Below, piece by piece: positions 53,314 through 61,002 of a DNA stretch of 64,000 nt (the stretch's first letter is position 1; each line of letters starts with the position of its first letter). Position numbers and translations under genes: made by a program. The stretch is from M3007 sp046329435. GTDB taxonomy: Bacteria; Bacteroidota; Bacteroidia; Chitinophagales; Saprospiraceae. A model generated the notes under the pieces. It did not search any database, was not told where the DNA came from, and saw only the letters and a list, made by a program, of their open reading frames with translations. The stretch is from positions 372,001-436,000 of the forward strand of contig JAXLUR010000001.1 in NCBI GenBank assembly GCA_046329435.1. The letters are read 5' to 3'.

Positions 53314-53973
53314 TCAAACTTTAAACAAACGTCTGCCAAAAATTTGCCTTAAATTGAAGTAGAACAGCACGGCAGCCAGGCCCAGCCATATGTATGTCCA
53401 GATTTGAGCCGGAAAAATGCCGACCACCTGTTCATAACGCGCGAGATCACTCTGCGGCCCAACCCTGAAATCCTGGATGATGTACAGCACGGCAGCCAGG
53501 CCCAGAAACATGAGCAGGTCCTGATCCCAATTGGTGCGGCTGGCAATCAGCCAAAGCGACGCTGCAAAAGCGAACTGCAGGCCGGTGCTGGTGAAGGATT
53601 CGAACCATACGATTCCGCTGAAAGCCATCAGTCCGGCAAGTACCTTGAGGGTAAGATCGGTCATCGTTTTCTTACGTACGCCGATGTAAAACAGCACGTT
53701 ACCCAAAACAGCGCTACCCAGGTAGCCGCCCATGAGGATAATTGCGGCGTTGCCGCCACGCGTCGTGGTGTAGCCGCTGCCGTCGGGGGCGATTTGCAGG
53801 CCTTCCACGGTGCCGCCCGTCAGCAAAGCGCCCAGCGCATGGCCGAGTTCGTGCAAAAAGGTAACCAGCAGCGTAACGGGATACAAAATCAATTGGCCAA
53901 AAGAGCCGCCCAGGAACCGAAGGATCAGATAGATGACCACCATGACCAGGGCGCGATAATGAGCTTGTTGCAT
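53314..53973 (-). CDS. M50-type membrane metallopeptidase
   Basis: A 219-aa polytopic membrane protein. HELGHALGAL (41-50) supplies the HExxH zinc site inside a TM segment, and the GGYLGSAVLGNVLFYIG stretch is typical of the M50B branch. The second-domain metal ligand is not obvious, so activity is likely but not proven. The protein carries two copies of LGLAAVL near the C-terminus, encoded by an exact 22-bp repeat 120 bp apart. The ATG at 53973 begins the hydrophobic start; longer frames are not membrane-like. Confidence 0.82.
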   Translation of the reverse strand: MQQAHYRALVMVVIYLILRFLGGSFGQLILYPVTLLVTFLHELGHALGALLTGGTVEGLQIAPDGSGYTTTRGGNAAIILMGGYLGSAVLGNVLFYIGVRKKTMTDLTLKVLAGLMAFSGIVWFESFTSTGLQFAFAASLWLIASRTNWDQDLLMFLGLAAVLYIIQDFRVGPQSDLARYEQVVGIFPAQIWTYIWLGLAAVLFYFNLRQIFGRRLFKV

Positions 53974-54047
53974 GAGATATGAAAGTAGGGGTAAAAAGAA
54001 GGATATTCGGGCGGAATTGCAAATTTTTGCCGTCACAAAACCGTGAT

Positions 54048-54611
54048 ATGAAACCTGATACCCAGCGCGTTCGCGAAATGATTGGTGAAAACGAGGTCGA
54101 GAAAGCCTTTCAATGGCTCCTCGAGCAGTGCAATACGGCCTTGTACCGCGACCTGCTCGATCAGGTGTATTTACAAAAGGGGAACTGGGCGGAATTCAAA
54201 CGCCGGCAACTGGCAGGCATCGCCGAGGAAAAGGAGTTCAATGCGCTGAAACTCGCCCTGTTCAATATCGCGCGCGAGATCGACGACCGTCCCGAAGAGG
54301 CAGAAAAGCCGATAAGACCCGAACCGCCGCCACCGCCACCCCCGCCGCCCGCGCAGTACGTGGCCCGTTGCTATTTCAACGGCGACATGAATGCCTACTA
54401 CGTTACGCCGGCCAATCAAATCGTGATGCTTAACCCCCTCACCAATTTTTCAACAGTCGTTGCTGTACGCACCCCGTCGATGAATCCTGCCTTTGCATGG
54501 TTTTACATGTTTCCCAACGGGTTTTATTACAGTATCGACCACGCGGGCGCCATTTGGGGGCTCAATGCCTTTGGTATGCCCATGCAAATGGGGTATGTGC
54601 AATATTTGTAA
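54048..54611 (+). CDS. EAD11-like domain plus polyproline linker plus unknown aromatic-rich domain
   Basis: A 187-aa soluble protein. Residues ~5-80 resemble the EAD11-like adaptor of the protease/TIR pair (RVREMIGENEVEKAFQWLLE, KGNWAEFKRRQLAGIAEEKE, ALKLALFNIAREID). A nine-proline run (93-101) separates it from an ~80-aa C-terminal part rich in Tyr/Phe/Trp (CYFNGDMNAYYVTPANQIVM, FAWFYMFPNGFYYSIDHAG) that I do not recognise. No catalytic motif is visible. It stands alone, convergent with the FKBP gene. The ATG at 54048 starts the adaptor; the longer frame overlaps the divergent M50 gene. Confidence 0.65.
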   Translation: MKPDTQRVREMIGENEVEKAFQWLLEQCNTALYRDLLDQVYLQKGNWAEFKRRQLAGIAEEKEFNALKLALFNIAREIDDRPEEAEKPIRPEPPPPPPPPPAQYVARCYFNGDMNAYYVTPANQIVMLNPLTNFSTVVAVRTPSMNPAFAWFYMFPNGFYYSIDHAGAIWGLNAFGMPMQMGYVQYL

Positions 54612-54628
54612 AAGTGCCCGCTGTTTCA

Positions 54629-54670
54629 AAAATCAAAAGGCGCCGTGTGACGACGGCGCCTTTTGATTTT
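54629..54670. terminator. Bidirectional terminator with an 18-bp stem
   Basis: 54629-54646 and 54653-54670 are perfect complements with a 6-nt loop (GTGACG). The core GGCGCCGT is flanked by AAAATCAAAA on one side and TTTTGATTTT on the other, giving a U-tract in each direction. It separates the EAD gene and the FKBP gene. Confidence 0.9.
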
Positions 54671-54691
54671 CAGGCACGAACTGCTTCGGTA

Positions 54692-55405
54692 TTAGTTGGC
54701 CGGATTGATTTCCAGCAGTTCAACCTCGAAAATCAGCGTCGAATTCGGCTTGATTTTCGGGCTGGGCGAACGGTCGCCGTAGGCCAGATCGCTGGGAATG
54801 AAGAACTTGAATTTGTCGCCCACATGCATCAGCTGAACGCCTTCCGTCCATCCTTTGATCACCTGATTGAGACCGAAAGTGATGGGTTGGCCGCGCTCGA
54901 CACTGCTGTCGAACACCGAGCCGTCGATGTTGGTGCCGTGGTAGTGCACTTTCACCTTGTCGGTGGCTGCAGGATGAGTGGTACCAGTGCCGTTTTTCAG
55001 GATTTCATATTGCAGGCCGCTGGCTGTCGTTACCACGCCCGGGCGTTTTTTGTTTTCCTCCAGGAATTTGGCCCCGGCCACTTTGCTGGCTTCGGCAGCC
55101 TTGGTCTGCGCCTGGCGGTTAAAATCGCTGAAAATGCGGTTGGCGTCTTCCGGTTTGATGAGCGTGGAGTCTGCGTTGAGCGATGCGCGGAGGCCTTCGA
55201 GCAGCGCTTCCGTGTTGAGTTCGGCACTCATTTGCCGGCGGACGCTGCTGGCCAGTACAATACCATAGGCATAGCTGGCGCTGTCGGCTGCCGTTTTCAA
55301 AATGGGCCTGGCAGATGCCTGGGCGGCTTTTTTATCGTTTTTTTTCTGGGCCTGGGCGCTCAAAGCCACAGAGGCAAGCAATACCAGCAGGAATACTTTT
55401 TTCAT
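54692..55405 (-). CDS. FKBP-type peptidyl-prolyl isomerase (Mip-like)
   Basis: A 237-aa exported protein (signal KKVFLLVLLASVALSAQA). An N-terminal helical dimerisation region (~35-125, ALLEGLRASLNADSTLIKPE) is followed by an FKBP domain: VKVHYHGTNIDGSVFDSS, QVIKGWTEGVQLMHVGDK, FFIPSDLAYGDR and TLIFEVELLEI. It should catalyse proline isomerisation during folding of envelope or secreted proteins. It has its own terminator and is 34 bp downstream of the M20 peptidase stop on the same strand. Confidence 0.93.
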   Translation of the reverse strand: MKKVFLLVLLASVALSAQAQKKNDKKAAQASARPILKTAADSASYAYGIVLASSVRRQMSAELNTEALLEGLRASLNADSTLIKPEDANRIFSDFNRQAQTKAAEASKVAGAKFLEENKKRPGVVTTASGLQYEILKNGTGTTHPAATDKVKVHYHGTNIDGSVFDSSVERGQPITFGLNQVIKGWTEGVQLMHVGDKFKFFIPSDLAYGDRSPSPKIKPNSTLIFEVELLEINPAN

Positions 55406-55439
55406 GTTTGGTGATGTTAATGCAGTAGTTTGTAGTGAA

Positions 55440-56831
55440 TTATTTCTTTTTCAATGCGGCATAATACTGGTAGAAATACGGAATTGTCTCAATGCCTTTG
55501 TAATAATTGAACAACCCGTAATGCTCGTTGGGCGAGTGAATATCGTCCGAATCGAGGCCGAAGCCCATGAGTACCGAACGGGCATCGAGCACCTGGTCGA
55601 ACATGGCGACAATCGGAATGCTGCCACCTCCGCGCTGGGGCAAGGGCTTTTTGCCAAAAGCGGTTTCCATGGCTTTTTCGGCGGCTTTGTATTCCACGGA
55701 ATTGGTCGGCACCACAACGGGGTAACCGCCGTGGTGGGCCTTTACTTTCACCTTGACGGATTCAGGAGCCAGTTTTTCAAAATGTTTGGCAAACAGTTTC
55801 TCGATCTTTTTCGGGTCCTGATTCGGTACGAGGCGCATGGAAATTTTGGCAAAAGCTTTCGAAGGCAGCACGGTTTTGGCGCCTTCGCCAATGTAACCGC
55901 CCCAGATGCCGTTGACATCGAGTGTAGGGCGAATGCCGGTGCGTTCGATCGTGGTGAACCCTTTTTCCCCCATTAATTCCGCTACACCGAGGCTTTTCAT
56001 ATATTGTTTTTCGTCGTAAGGCGCCTCGTTCATGGCCTTTCGTTCTTTGTTGCTGACCTTTTCAACGTCGTCGTAGAAGCCTTCCACCGTGACGCGGCGT
56101 TTGGCGTCGTGCAAAGACGCGATCATCTGGCAAAGTACGTTGACAGGGTTGGCCACTGCGCCGCCATAAACGCCGGAATGGAGGTCTTTATTGGGGCCGG
56201 TCACTTCCACTTCCATGTAGCAAAGGCCGCGCAAGCCCACCGTCAGGCTGGGCGTTTGGTTATCGATGATGCTGGTGTCGGAAATCAGCACGACATCGCA
56301 GGCCAGTTTCTTCTTGTTGTCGCGGCAGAATTTTTCCAGGTTTTTGGAGCCCACTTCTTCTTCCCCCTCGATCATGAACTTCACGTTGCAGGGAAGCGCA
56401 TTCTGACGCATCATCATTTCAAAAGCCTTGACGTGCATAAAGAACTGCCCTTTGTCGTCGCACGAGCCGCGGGCAAAAATGGCGCCTTGCGGATGTAGTT
56501 TGGTCTTTTTTACCACTGGCTCGAAGGGCGGGCTGTCCCAGAGGTCGAGCGGATCGGGTGGCTGGACGTCGTAGTGGCCATAGACCAGTACGGTCGGCGC
56601 TTTGGGGTGCACCATTTTTTCGCCGTAAACGATCGGGTGGCCGGCCGTTTTAAAAATTTCCACTTCGTCGGCGCCCACTTTTTTGAGGTGTTCGGCAGTC
56701 GCTTCCGCCATCCTGCGCACATCGCCGGCGTATTTGGGGTCGGCACTGATCGAAGGAATGCGCAACAGTTCGAGCAACTCTTCCAGGAAGCGTTCCTTGT
56801 TGGCTTCAAAATAAGACTTCAGTTCTTTCAT
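55440..56831 (-). CDS. M20-family dipeptidase
   Basis: A 463-aa zinc metallopeptidase. VLVYGHYDVQPPDPLDLWD supplies the first metal His/Asp pair, RGSCDDKGQF the bridging Asp, and MIEGEEEVGSKNL the catalytic and ligand Glu residues. The substrate is probably a dipeptide (carnosinase/dipeptidase V-like). The ATG at 56831 is used; the earlier codon at 56837 is TTG. A TACCTTTG box lies 36-43 bp upstream of the start. Confidence 0.92.
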   Translation of the reverse strand: MKELKSYFEANKERFLEELLELLRIPSISADPKYAGDVRRMAEATAEHLKKVGADEVEIFKTAGHPIVYGEKMVHPKAPTVLVYGHYDVQPPDPLDLWDSPPFEPVVKKTKLHPQGAIFARGSCDDKGQFFMHVKAFEMMMRQNALPCNVKFMIEGEEEVGSKNLEKFCRDNKKKLACDVVLISDTSIIDNQTPSLTVGLRGLCYMEVEVTGPNKDLHSGVYGGAVANPVNVLCQMIASLHDAKRRVTVEGFYDDVEKVSNKERKAMNEAPYDEKQYMKSLGVAELMGEKGFTTIERTGIRPTLDVNGIWGGYIGEGAKTVLPSKAFAKISMRLVPNQDPKKIEKLFAKHFEKLAPESVKVKVKAHHGGYPVVVPTNSVEYKAAEKAMETAFGKKPLPQRGGGSIPIVAMFDQVLDARSVLMGFGLDSDDIHSPNEHYGLFNYYKGIETIPYFYQYYAALKKK

Positions 56832-56866
56832 GATCAAATTGATTTCGTTTGTCGCAAAGCGACCGG

Positions 56867-56874
56867 CAAAGGTA
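56867..56874 (-). promoter_or_regulatory. -7 promoter element of the M20 peptidase
   Basis: TACCTTTG on the - strand, perfect consensus, with a predicted leader of about 30 nt. The -33 box is unclear. Confidence 0.5.
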
Positions 56875-56927
56875 GAAATGGAGGGTTTAACACTTCAGAA
56901 GGCGGCGATTTTTCGACAATTATGTGG

Positions 56928-58268
56928 TTATCGGGAGCGATTGAACAAAAGACGCTCGCCCGTTTTAAGTTCATTGAACTGTCCTTCATGCCAGGCCAGG
57001 TGCCCGCTTACGATAGTTGTTTTGATGCGGCCCCTGAATGTTTTTCCTGCAAAGGGAGACCATTGGCACTTATAATAAATGTTGTCGGGCTCCACTTTCC
57101 AGCGTTCTTCGGGATCGACAATGCTCAGGTCGGCCCAGTAGCCCTCGTCCAGAAAGCCCCTTTCCCTGACCTGGAAAGCGATTGCCGGGGCATGGCACAT
57201 TTTTTCAACAATTTTTTCAAGGCTGATGCGGCCCTGGTGGTAAAATTCGAGCATAACATTCAGGCTGTGCTGGATGAGCGGCAGGCCGGCCGGCGCCTGC
57301 AGATAAGGCCGGGATTTTTCTTCCCGGGTGTGCGGCGCATGGTCCGTAGCAATCACGTCGAGGCGGTCGTCGAGCAAGGCCGGAAACAGGGCGTCGCGTT
57401 CCTTTTTGCCTTTTATGGCGGGATTGCACTTGATCAGATTACCGAGGCGTTTGTAATCACCGCTGTGAAACCAAAGGTGATGCACACATACTTCGGAGGT
57501 GATTTTTTTCTTTTCGAGCGGAATGGTGTTATCGAAAAGATCGAGTTCGCGCGCGGTAGTAAGGTGCAGGATGTGCAGGCGGGTGCCGTGCCTTTTGGCG
57601 AGCCCAACAGCCAGCGACGACGACAGGAAACAAGCTTTCGCATTGCGGATGCGGGGATGGAATGAGGCGGTAAGCGCGGTTCCGTATTTTTCCTGATACC
57701 GTTCAAGGTTGGCCCTGACCGTATGTTCGTCTTCACAATGCGTTGCGATCAAAACCGGGGCGTTGGCAAACAGTTTGTCGAGCGTATTGGCATCGTCGAC
57801 CAGCATATTGCCGGTGCTGCTGCCCATAAAGATTTTGATACCGCAGACCGTTGCGGGGTCGGTACGCATGACTTCTTCCAGGTTGTCGTTGGTCGCGCCC
57901 ATATAGAAGGAGTAATTGGCCAGTGAAGTAGCCTGGGCAATGCGGTATTTTTCTTCCAGCAATTCCTGCGTAACCGACGGAGGGTGCACATTCGGCATTT
58001 CCATAAATGAAGTGACTCCGCCTGCAACAGCCGCCCGGCTCTCCGTATAAATGGATGCTTTGTGCGTGAGGCCCGGTTCGCGAAAATGGACCTGGTCATC
58101 AATAATGCCGGGAAGAACCAACCGGCCGCCAGCATCGATCTCCAGGTCGGCATTCGAATTGATGGCGCCTGAAATTTTCTCGATTCGCCCATTTTTGATC
58201 AAAACATCTGCAATTCTGCTCGTTCCACGATTTATCAATCGGCCCTGCCGTATTAAGATCGAATTCAT
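56928..58268 (-). CDS. Dihydroorotase-like amidohydrolase (class I)
   Basis: A 446-aa cyclic amidohydrolase. The metal-site entry reads IDDQVHFREPG: the usual D-x-HxH has Gln59 in place of the first His, with His61 and Arg63 kept. The remaining sites are present: KIFMGSS (carboxylated Lys), ATHCEDEH, ILHLTT and ATDHAPHT. I recall Bacteroidota members with this same Gln; it fits a dihydroorotase (pyrimidine synthesis) with possibly a single-metal or non-standard centre. The ATG at 58268 is supported by a TACCTTTG box at 58294-58287, which excludes the longer start at 58304. Confidence 0.9.
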   Translation of the reverse strand: MNSILIRQGRLINRGTSRIADVLIKNGRIEKISGAINSNADLEIDAGGRLVLPGIIDDQVHFREPGLTHKASIYTESRAAVAGGVTSFMEMPNVHPPSVTQELLEEKYRIAQATSLANYSFYMGATNDNLEEVMRTDPATVCGIKIFMGSSTGNMLVDDANTLDKLFANAPVLIATHCEDEHTVRANLERYQEKYGTALTASFHPRIRNAKACFLSSSLAVGLAKRHGTRLHILHLTTARELDLFDNTIPLEKKKITSEVCVHHLWFHSGDYKRLGNLIKCNPAIKGKKERDALFPALLDDRLDVIATDHAPHTREEKSRPYLQAPAGLPLIQHSLNVMLEFYHQGRISLEKIVEKMCHAPAIAFQVRERGFLDEGYWADLSIVDPEERWKVEPDNIYYKCQWSPFAGKTFRGRIKTTIVSGHLAWHEGQFNELKTGERLLFNRSR

Positions 58269-58286
58269 GCTTGTTTGTTTTCCGTG

Positions 58287-58294
58287 CAAAGGTA
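58287..58294 (-). promoter_or_regulatory. -7 promoter element of the dihydroorotase gene
   Basis: TACCTTTG on the - strand, giving a leader of about 14 nt before the ATG at 58268. Confidence 0.55.
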
Positions 58295-58304
58295 CGATGT
58301 GCAA

Positions 58305-58650
58305 TAAAAAAACCGCTGTTTATTGTCAGGACGGGGCATAGAGACTCAAAATACACAAAAAGGAAACCACTCTTCTTTTTCACTAATAATCAATGTATTT
58401 TACATTTTAAAATAAAATATTTACAAACCTGTATCATTATAGTATTGCAAATACAAAAAAGCCATGCCTATCTTCGCGGCGTAATCCGGTGAACGTTGTG
58501 CCGACAATGGCATTCCTTCTGCAAATTGGGGCTCTTTTGTCTTTCCTTCCTACCCCATAATCCCAATTTGGATTCCTTCTGACTTTAATGACAAGAATTT
58601 TGTGTTCCATGCCCCTGAGTTTTTTAAATAAAAACCTCAAGTTTCGGAGC
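58305..58650. other. Non-coding, AT-rich intergenic stretch
   Basis: No credible gene here on either strand. The central part (58370-58470) is very AT-rich. Two small features are visible: the direct repeat ATTCCTTCTG (58512-58521 and 58573-58582) and a 9-bp inverted CAAATTGGG/CCCAATTTG pair between the two copies. The open frame at 58437-58652 on the - strand has no recognisable protein features. Confidence 0.5.
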
Positions 58651-58658
58651 AAACTTTC

Positions 58659-58666
58659 TACCTTTG
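58659..58666 (+). promoter_or_regulatory. -7 promoter element of a candidate ncRNA
   Basis: TACCTTTG, perfect and followed by CA as in many strong Bacteroidota promoters. The upstream -33 region has no convincing TTG. Confidence 0.55.
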
Positions 58667-58671
58667 CAAGC

Positions 58672-58803
58672 GTCTGCCTTTGAAATAAAGGCCGACATAA
58701 CTACGAGATATATGCCTTTTCAGGCATTCAAGATAAAGGTTTAAAATGAAGCGTGTTTTGATGACGTCCTTCTCCATAAACGTATGGGGAGGGACTTTTT
58801 TTT
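58672..58803 (+). ncRNA. Candidate structured small RNA (about 130 nt)
   Basis: Between a TACCTTTG promoter box and a U-run are three hairpins. Stem 1 is GCCTTT/AAAGGC (58676-58681 with 58687-58692), extendable by GTC/GAC. Stem 2 is ATGCCT/AGGCAT (58712-58717 with 58722-58727, loop TTTC). Stem 3 has 12 bp with two G-U pairs (58766-58777 with 58784-58795) followed by eight T (58796-58803), a standard terminator. A 35-codon frame starts at 58746 inside it but has no recognisable content. It is not an RNA class I know by eye; its ends are inferred. Confidence 0.5.
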
Positions 58804-58827
58804 ATGATTATTTTTTTGACAAAGAAC

Positions 58828-58858
58828 TTGCACAAGCTAATTGCACAACCTAACTTTG
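58828..58858 (+). promoter_or_regulatory. Promoter upstream of the GNAT leader
   Basis: TTG (58828-58830), a 20-bp spacer and TAACTTTG (58851-58858) fit the -33/-7 consensus. The predicted start is near 58863. Confidence 0.65.
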
Positions 58859-58885
58859 TCTTAGGTTTTTTGGGGTTATATTTCT

Positions 58886-58921
58886 GACGGTAACGTTTTC
58901 GAACGTTGCCGTCTTTTTTTT
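58886..58921 (+). terminator. Terminator/attenuator directly before the GNAT gene
   Basis: A 12-bp stem (58886-58897 with 58902-58913, one G-U pair) capped by a TTCG tetraloop and followed by eight T (58914-58921), only six bases before the ATG at 58928. It lies inside the transcript expected from the promoter at 58828-58858, so it either ends a ~57-nt RNA or attenuates the GNAT gene. Confidence 0.8.
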
Positions 58922-58927
58922 ATCAAC

Positions 58928-59452
58928 ATGAATTTACCGGAAACAGCCCGTCTTGACTACAGAACCGTCGATCCGCAATCCGATTTGATGGAAATCTTCC
59001 GCATGCAAAGCGATCCGGAGGTCATGCGATACATACGGGCGCCCGTAAGGGAAATTGAAGCGGTTGTTGAGCGGATAGGCCTTTGGACGGATTACCAGTC
59101 GAAGCACCCGGGGTTGGGCGTGTGGATGGCCCTCTGGAAAGAAAATAACGAAATAGCGGGCCACTGCCTGCTGCGCGAGGCCGAATGGAAAGCAGGAGGC
59201 GACCTGGAGATCGGCTATGTACTGCATAAAAAATACTGGGGCAAAGGCCTGGCAACTGAAATGGCGGACGGATTGTGCCGATATGCCTTTGAGCATTTTC
59301 CGGTCGACTCGATTATTGCGTTCATCGACCCGGAAAACCAGGCCTCCAGGCGGGTGCTCGAAAAGTGCGGCTTTGAACCAGAAGGTCTTGTCCCTGCTTT
59401 CGAGGGCATCAGCCTGAGGCTGAGATTGTTAAAGGCGTCATATCAGAGATAA
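58928..59452 (+). CDS. GNAT family N-acetyltransferase (RimJ/RimL type)
   Basis: A 174-aa acetyltransferase. IFRMQSDPEVMRYI is the family N-terminal segment, LEIGYVLHKKYWGKGLATEM the acetyl-CoA loop (R/Q-x-x-G-x-G/A region, here WGKGLA), and AFIDPENQASRRVLEKCGFE the C-terminal signature. The acceptor (protein N-terminus or small molecule) is not evident. A terminator-like hairpin six bases upstream suggests control by attenuation. The end overlaps the convergent era gene by 10 bp. Confidence 0.9.
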   Translation: MNLPETARLDYRTVDPQSDLMEIFRMQSDPEVMRYIRAPVREIEAVVERIGLWTDYQSKHPGLGVWMALWKENNEIAGHCLLREAEWKAGGDLEIGYVLHKKYWGKGLATEMADGLCRYAFEHFPVDSIIAFIDPENQASRRVLEKCGFEPEGLVPAFEGISLRLRLLKASYQR

Positions 59453-60357
59453 CCGAATTGCTGCAACAGGCGCTCGTCGTCGCGCCAGTTTCCTTTTACC
59501 TTGACGGTCAGTTCAAGATAGGCTTTGGAGCCGATAAATCGTTCGATGTCGGCTCGGGCCAGTGTGCCCAGTTTTTTAATCGAGAGGCCGTTGCGCCCCA
59601 GCAAAATCGCTTTTTGGCTTTCGCGCAACACAAAGATCGAGGCCCTGATCCGGGCCAGGGGTTCCCCGGTTTTTGTCGTTGTTTCCTTGTATTCCTCTAT
59701 GGCTACCTCGCAGGAGTAAGGCACTTCGTCGCTGTACAAAAGGAATATTTTTTCACGAATAATCTCGCTGACGAAGAATCGTTCGGCCCTGTCGGTAAGT
59801 TGATCGGGAGGAAAATAGGCCGGGCCTTCTGGCAAATAACGCAGCAAGATGCCCAGCAACTCCGCTGTACCGGCGCCTGTAAGGGCCGAAATTGGGATAG
59901 ACTCGGCAATTTTTGCCCGTTTTGCCCACCAGTTGCCAACATCCTGCGCGCGCTGGGGATCCACTTTGTCCAGTTTGTTCAGCACAAGCACGACCGGAGC
60001 TTCCGCTTTTTGAAGTATGGCGAGCAGCGGGTCCTCATTGTCCAGCTCTTCTGTCAGATCGACTACGCAAAGCAGGACATCAGCGTCTTCCAGCGTGCCT
60101 TCCACGGCAGAATTCATGGCCCGGTGCATGGCGTAACCCGGATTTTTAACAAAGCCGGGGGTGTCGGAAAAAACGATCTGGAAATAATCTCCGCCCAGAA
60201 TGCCTAAAATACGATGGCGCGTAGTTTGCGGCTTGGGTGTGATGATGCTCATGCGCTCTCCGACCAAGGCATTCATCAGGGTCGATTTGCCGGCATTGGG
60301 TTTGCCGACGATATTGATAAAGCCGCTTTGAAAAGGCGGTTGGTCAGTTTTTTCCAC
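59443..60357 (-). CDS. era: GTPase Era
   Basis: A 304-aa ribosome-assembly GTPase that binds the 3' end of 16S rRNA. G1 is GKPNAGKSTLMNAL, G2 KPQTTRHRI, G3 SDTPGFVKN, G4 LNKLDK and G5 SALTG. The C-terminal KH domain has VEIAIEEYKETTTK-like and GRNGLSIKKLGTLAR sequences. The start is a GTG at 60357, 15 bp after the preceding hypothetical gene, with which it is probably co-transcribed. Confidence 0.96.
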   Translation of the reverse strand: MEKTDQPPFQSGFINIVGKPNAGKSTLMNALVGERMSIITPKPQTTRHRILGILGGDYFQIVFSDTPGFVKNPGYAMHRAMNSAVEGTLEDADVLLCVVDLTEELDNEDPLLAILQKAEAPVVLVLNKLDKVDPQRAQDVGNWWAKRAKIAESIPISALTGAGTAELLGILLRYLPEGPAYFPPDQLTDRAERFFVSEIIREKIFLLYSDEVPYSCEVAIEEYKETTTKTGEPLARIRASIFVLRESQKAILLGRNGLSIKKLGTLARADIERFIGSKAYLELTVKVKGNWRDDERLLQQFGYL

Positions 60358-60372
60358 GAGACAAAAAATAGT

Positions 60373-60957
60373 TTAGTCTGAAATTTGCCGGATGCGGCCG
60401 TCGACAAGTGCCTGAACAAGCATAAAAACTGTCGCTGGTTTTTGCGGGTGCCAAATGATATTGTTGTATTGGTCGCCGAAATGGATATAATGCTGTAGGT
60501 GGGCGCCGGCCATTTCCTCATCCACATGCTGACGGATATTGAGCAGTGCGATCCAGCCCCTTTCATCATGCACTTCTTCGGCCCATTCGGCATAGTAATC
60601 GTCTTCTCCGGCGTGAAAGTTGAGGATATTTTCCCCAAAAAGGACGAATTTGGTGATGCCCTGTTTCATCAGCGGGTCAGCCACATTGCGCTTCAGGTAC
60701 ATGATGTCGTCATGCAGGGTGTCGTTCCATTCGCCGATCAGTTCGATCAGGGCATACTGTTCGTCGTAATCGGCGTAAAGAATTTTCCCGTACAGCGTGG
60801 AGGAGCCAAATTCGTCCCATTGCGGATGCAGATAATAGTTGTACAGGCGGTGCGAAAATTCAAATTCACTGTACGTACGACCGAAAAAGGGGGAACGTTC
60901 ATCTTCTTCGGCAGTGTAAAAGTCACGCCAGCGAAAAAAAGGTTCGATATTATGCAT
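60373..60957 (-). CDS. Conserved hypothetical protein upstream of era
   Basis: A 194-aa soluble acidic protein rich in Tyr, Trp and His. I do not assign a family. Characteristic stretches are YSEFEFSHRLYNYYLHPQWD, IELIGEWNDTLHDDIMYLKR, KFVLFGENILNFHAGEDDYY and QYNNIIWHPQKPAT. The acidic, aromatic regular pattern suggests a folded binding domain, not a membrane protein. A TATTTTTG box (60972 to 60965, - strand) would start transcription within a few bases of the ATG. Co-directional with era. Confidence 0.75.
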   Translation of the reverse strand: MHNIEPFFRWRDFYTAEEDERSPFFGRTYSEFEFSHRLYNYYLHPQWDEFGSSTLYGKILYADYDEQYALIELIGEWNDTLHDDIMYLKRNVADPLMKQGITKFVLFGENILNFHAGEDDYYAEWAEEVHDERGWIALLNIRQHVDEEMAGAHLQHYIHFGDQYNNIIWHPQKPATVFMLVQALVDGRIRQISD

Positions 60958-61002
60958 AAGGCCACAAAAATAAGGCTTTGCATCTTTGTGGCTGTGAAAG
61001 AA

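Noticed and set aside
58437..58652. A 71-codon open frame on the - strand in the non-coding region
   Set aside because: There is no signal, domain or promoter in the right place, and it runs across the AT-rich stretch and the small repeats.
58746..58853. A 35-codon frame starting inside the candidate ncRNA
   Set aside because: It runs straight through the terminator hairpin and its T-run; the residues over that part simply translate the stem and U-tract.
60961..60992. Inverted repeat GCCACAAA/TTTGTGGC between divergent genes as an operator
   Set aside because: The 8-bp arms coincide with opposing -7-like boxes, so symmetry is expected from promoter sequence alone; nothing else supports a regulator site.
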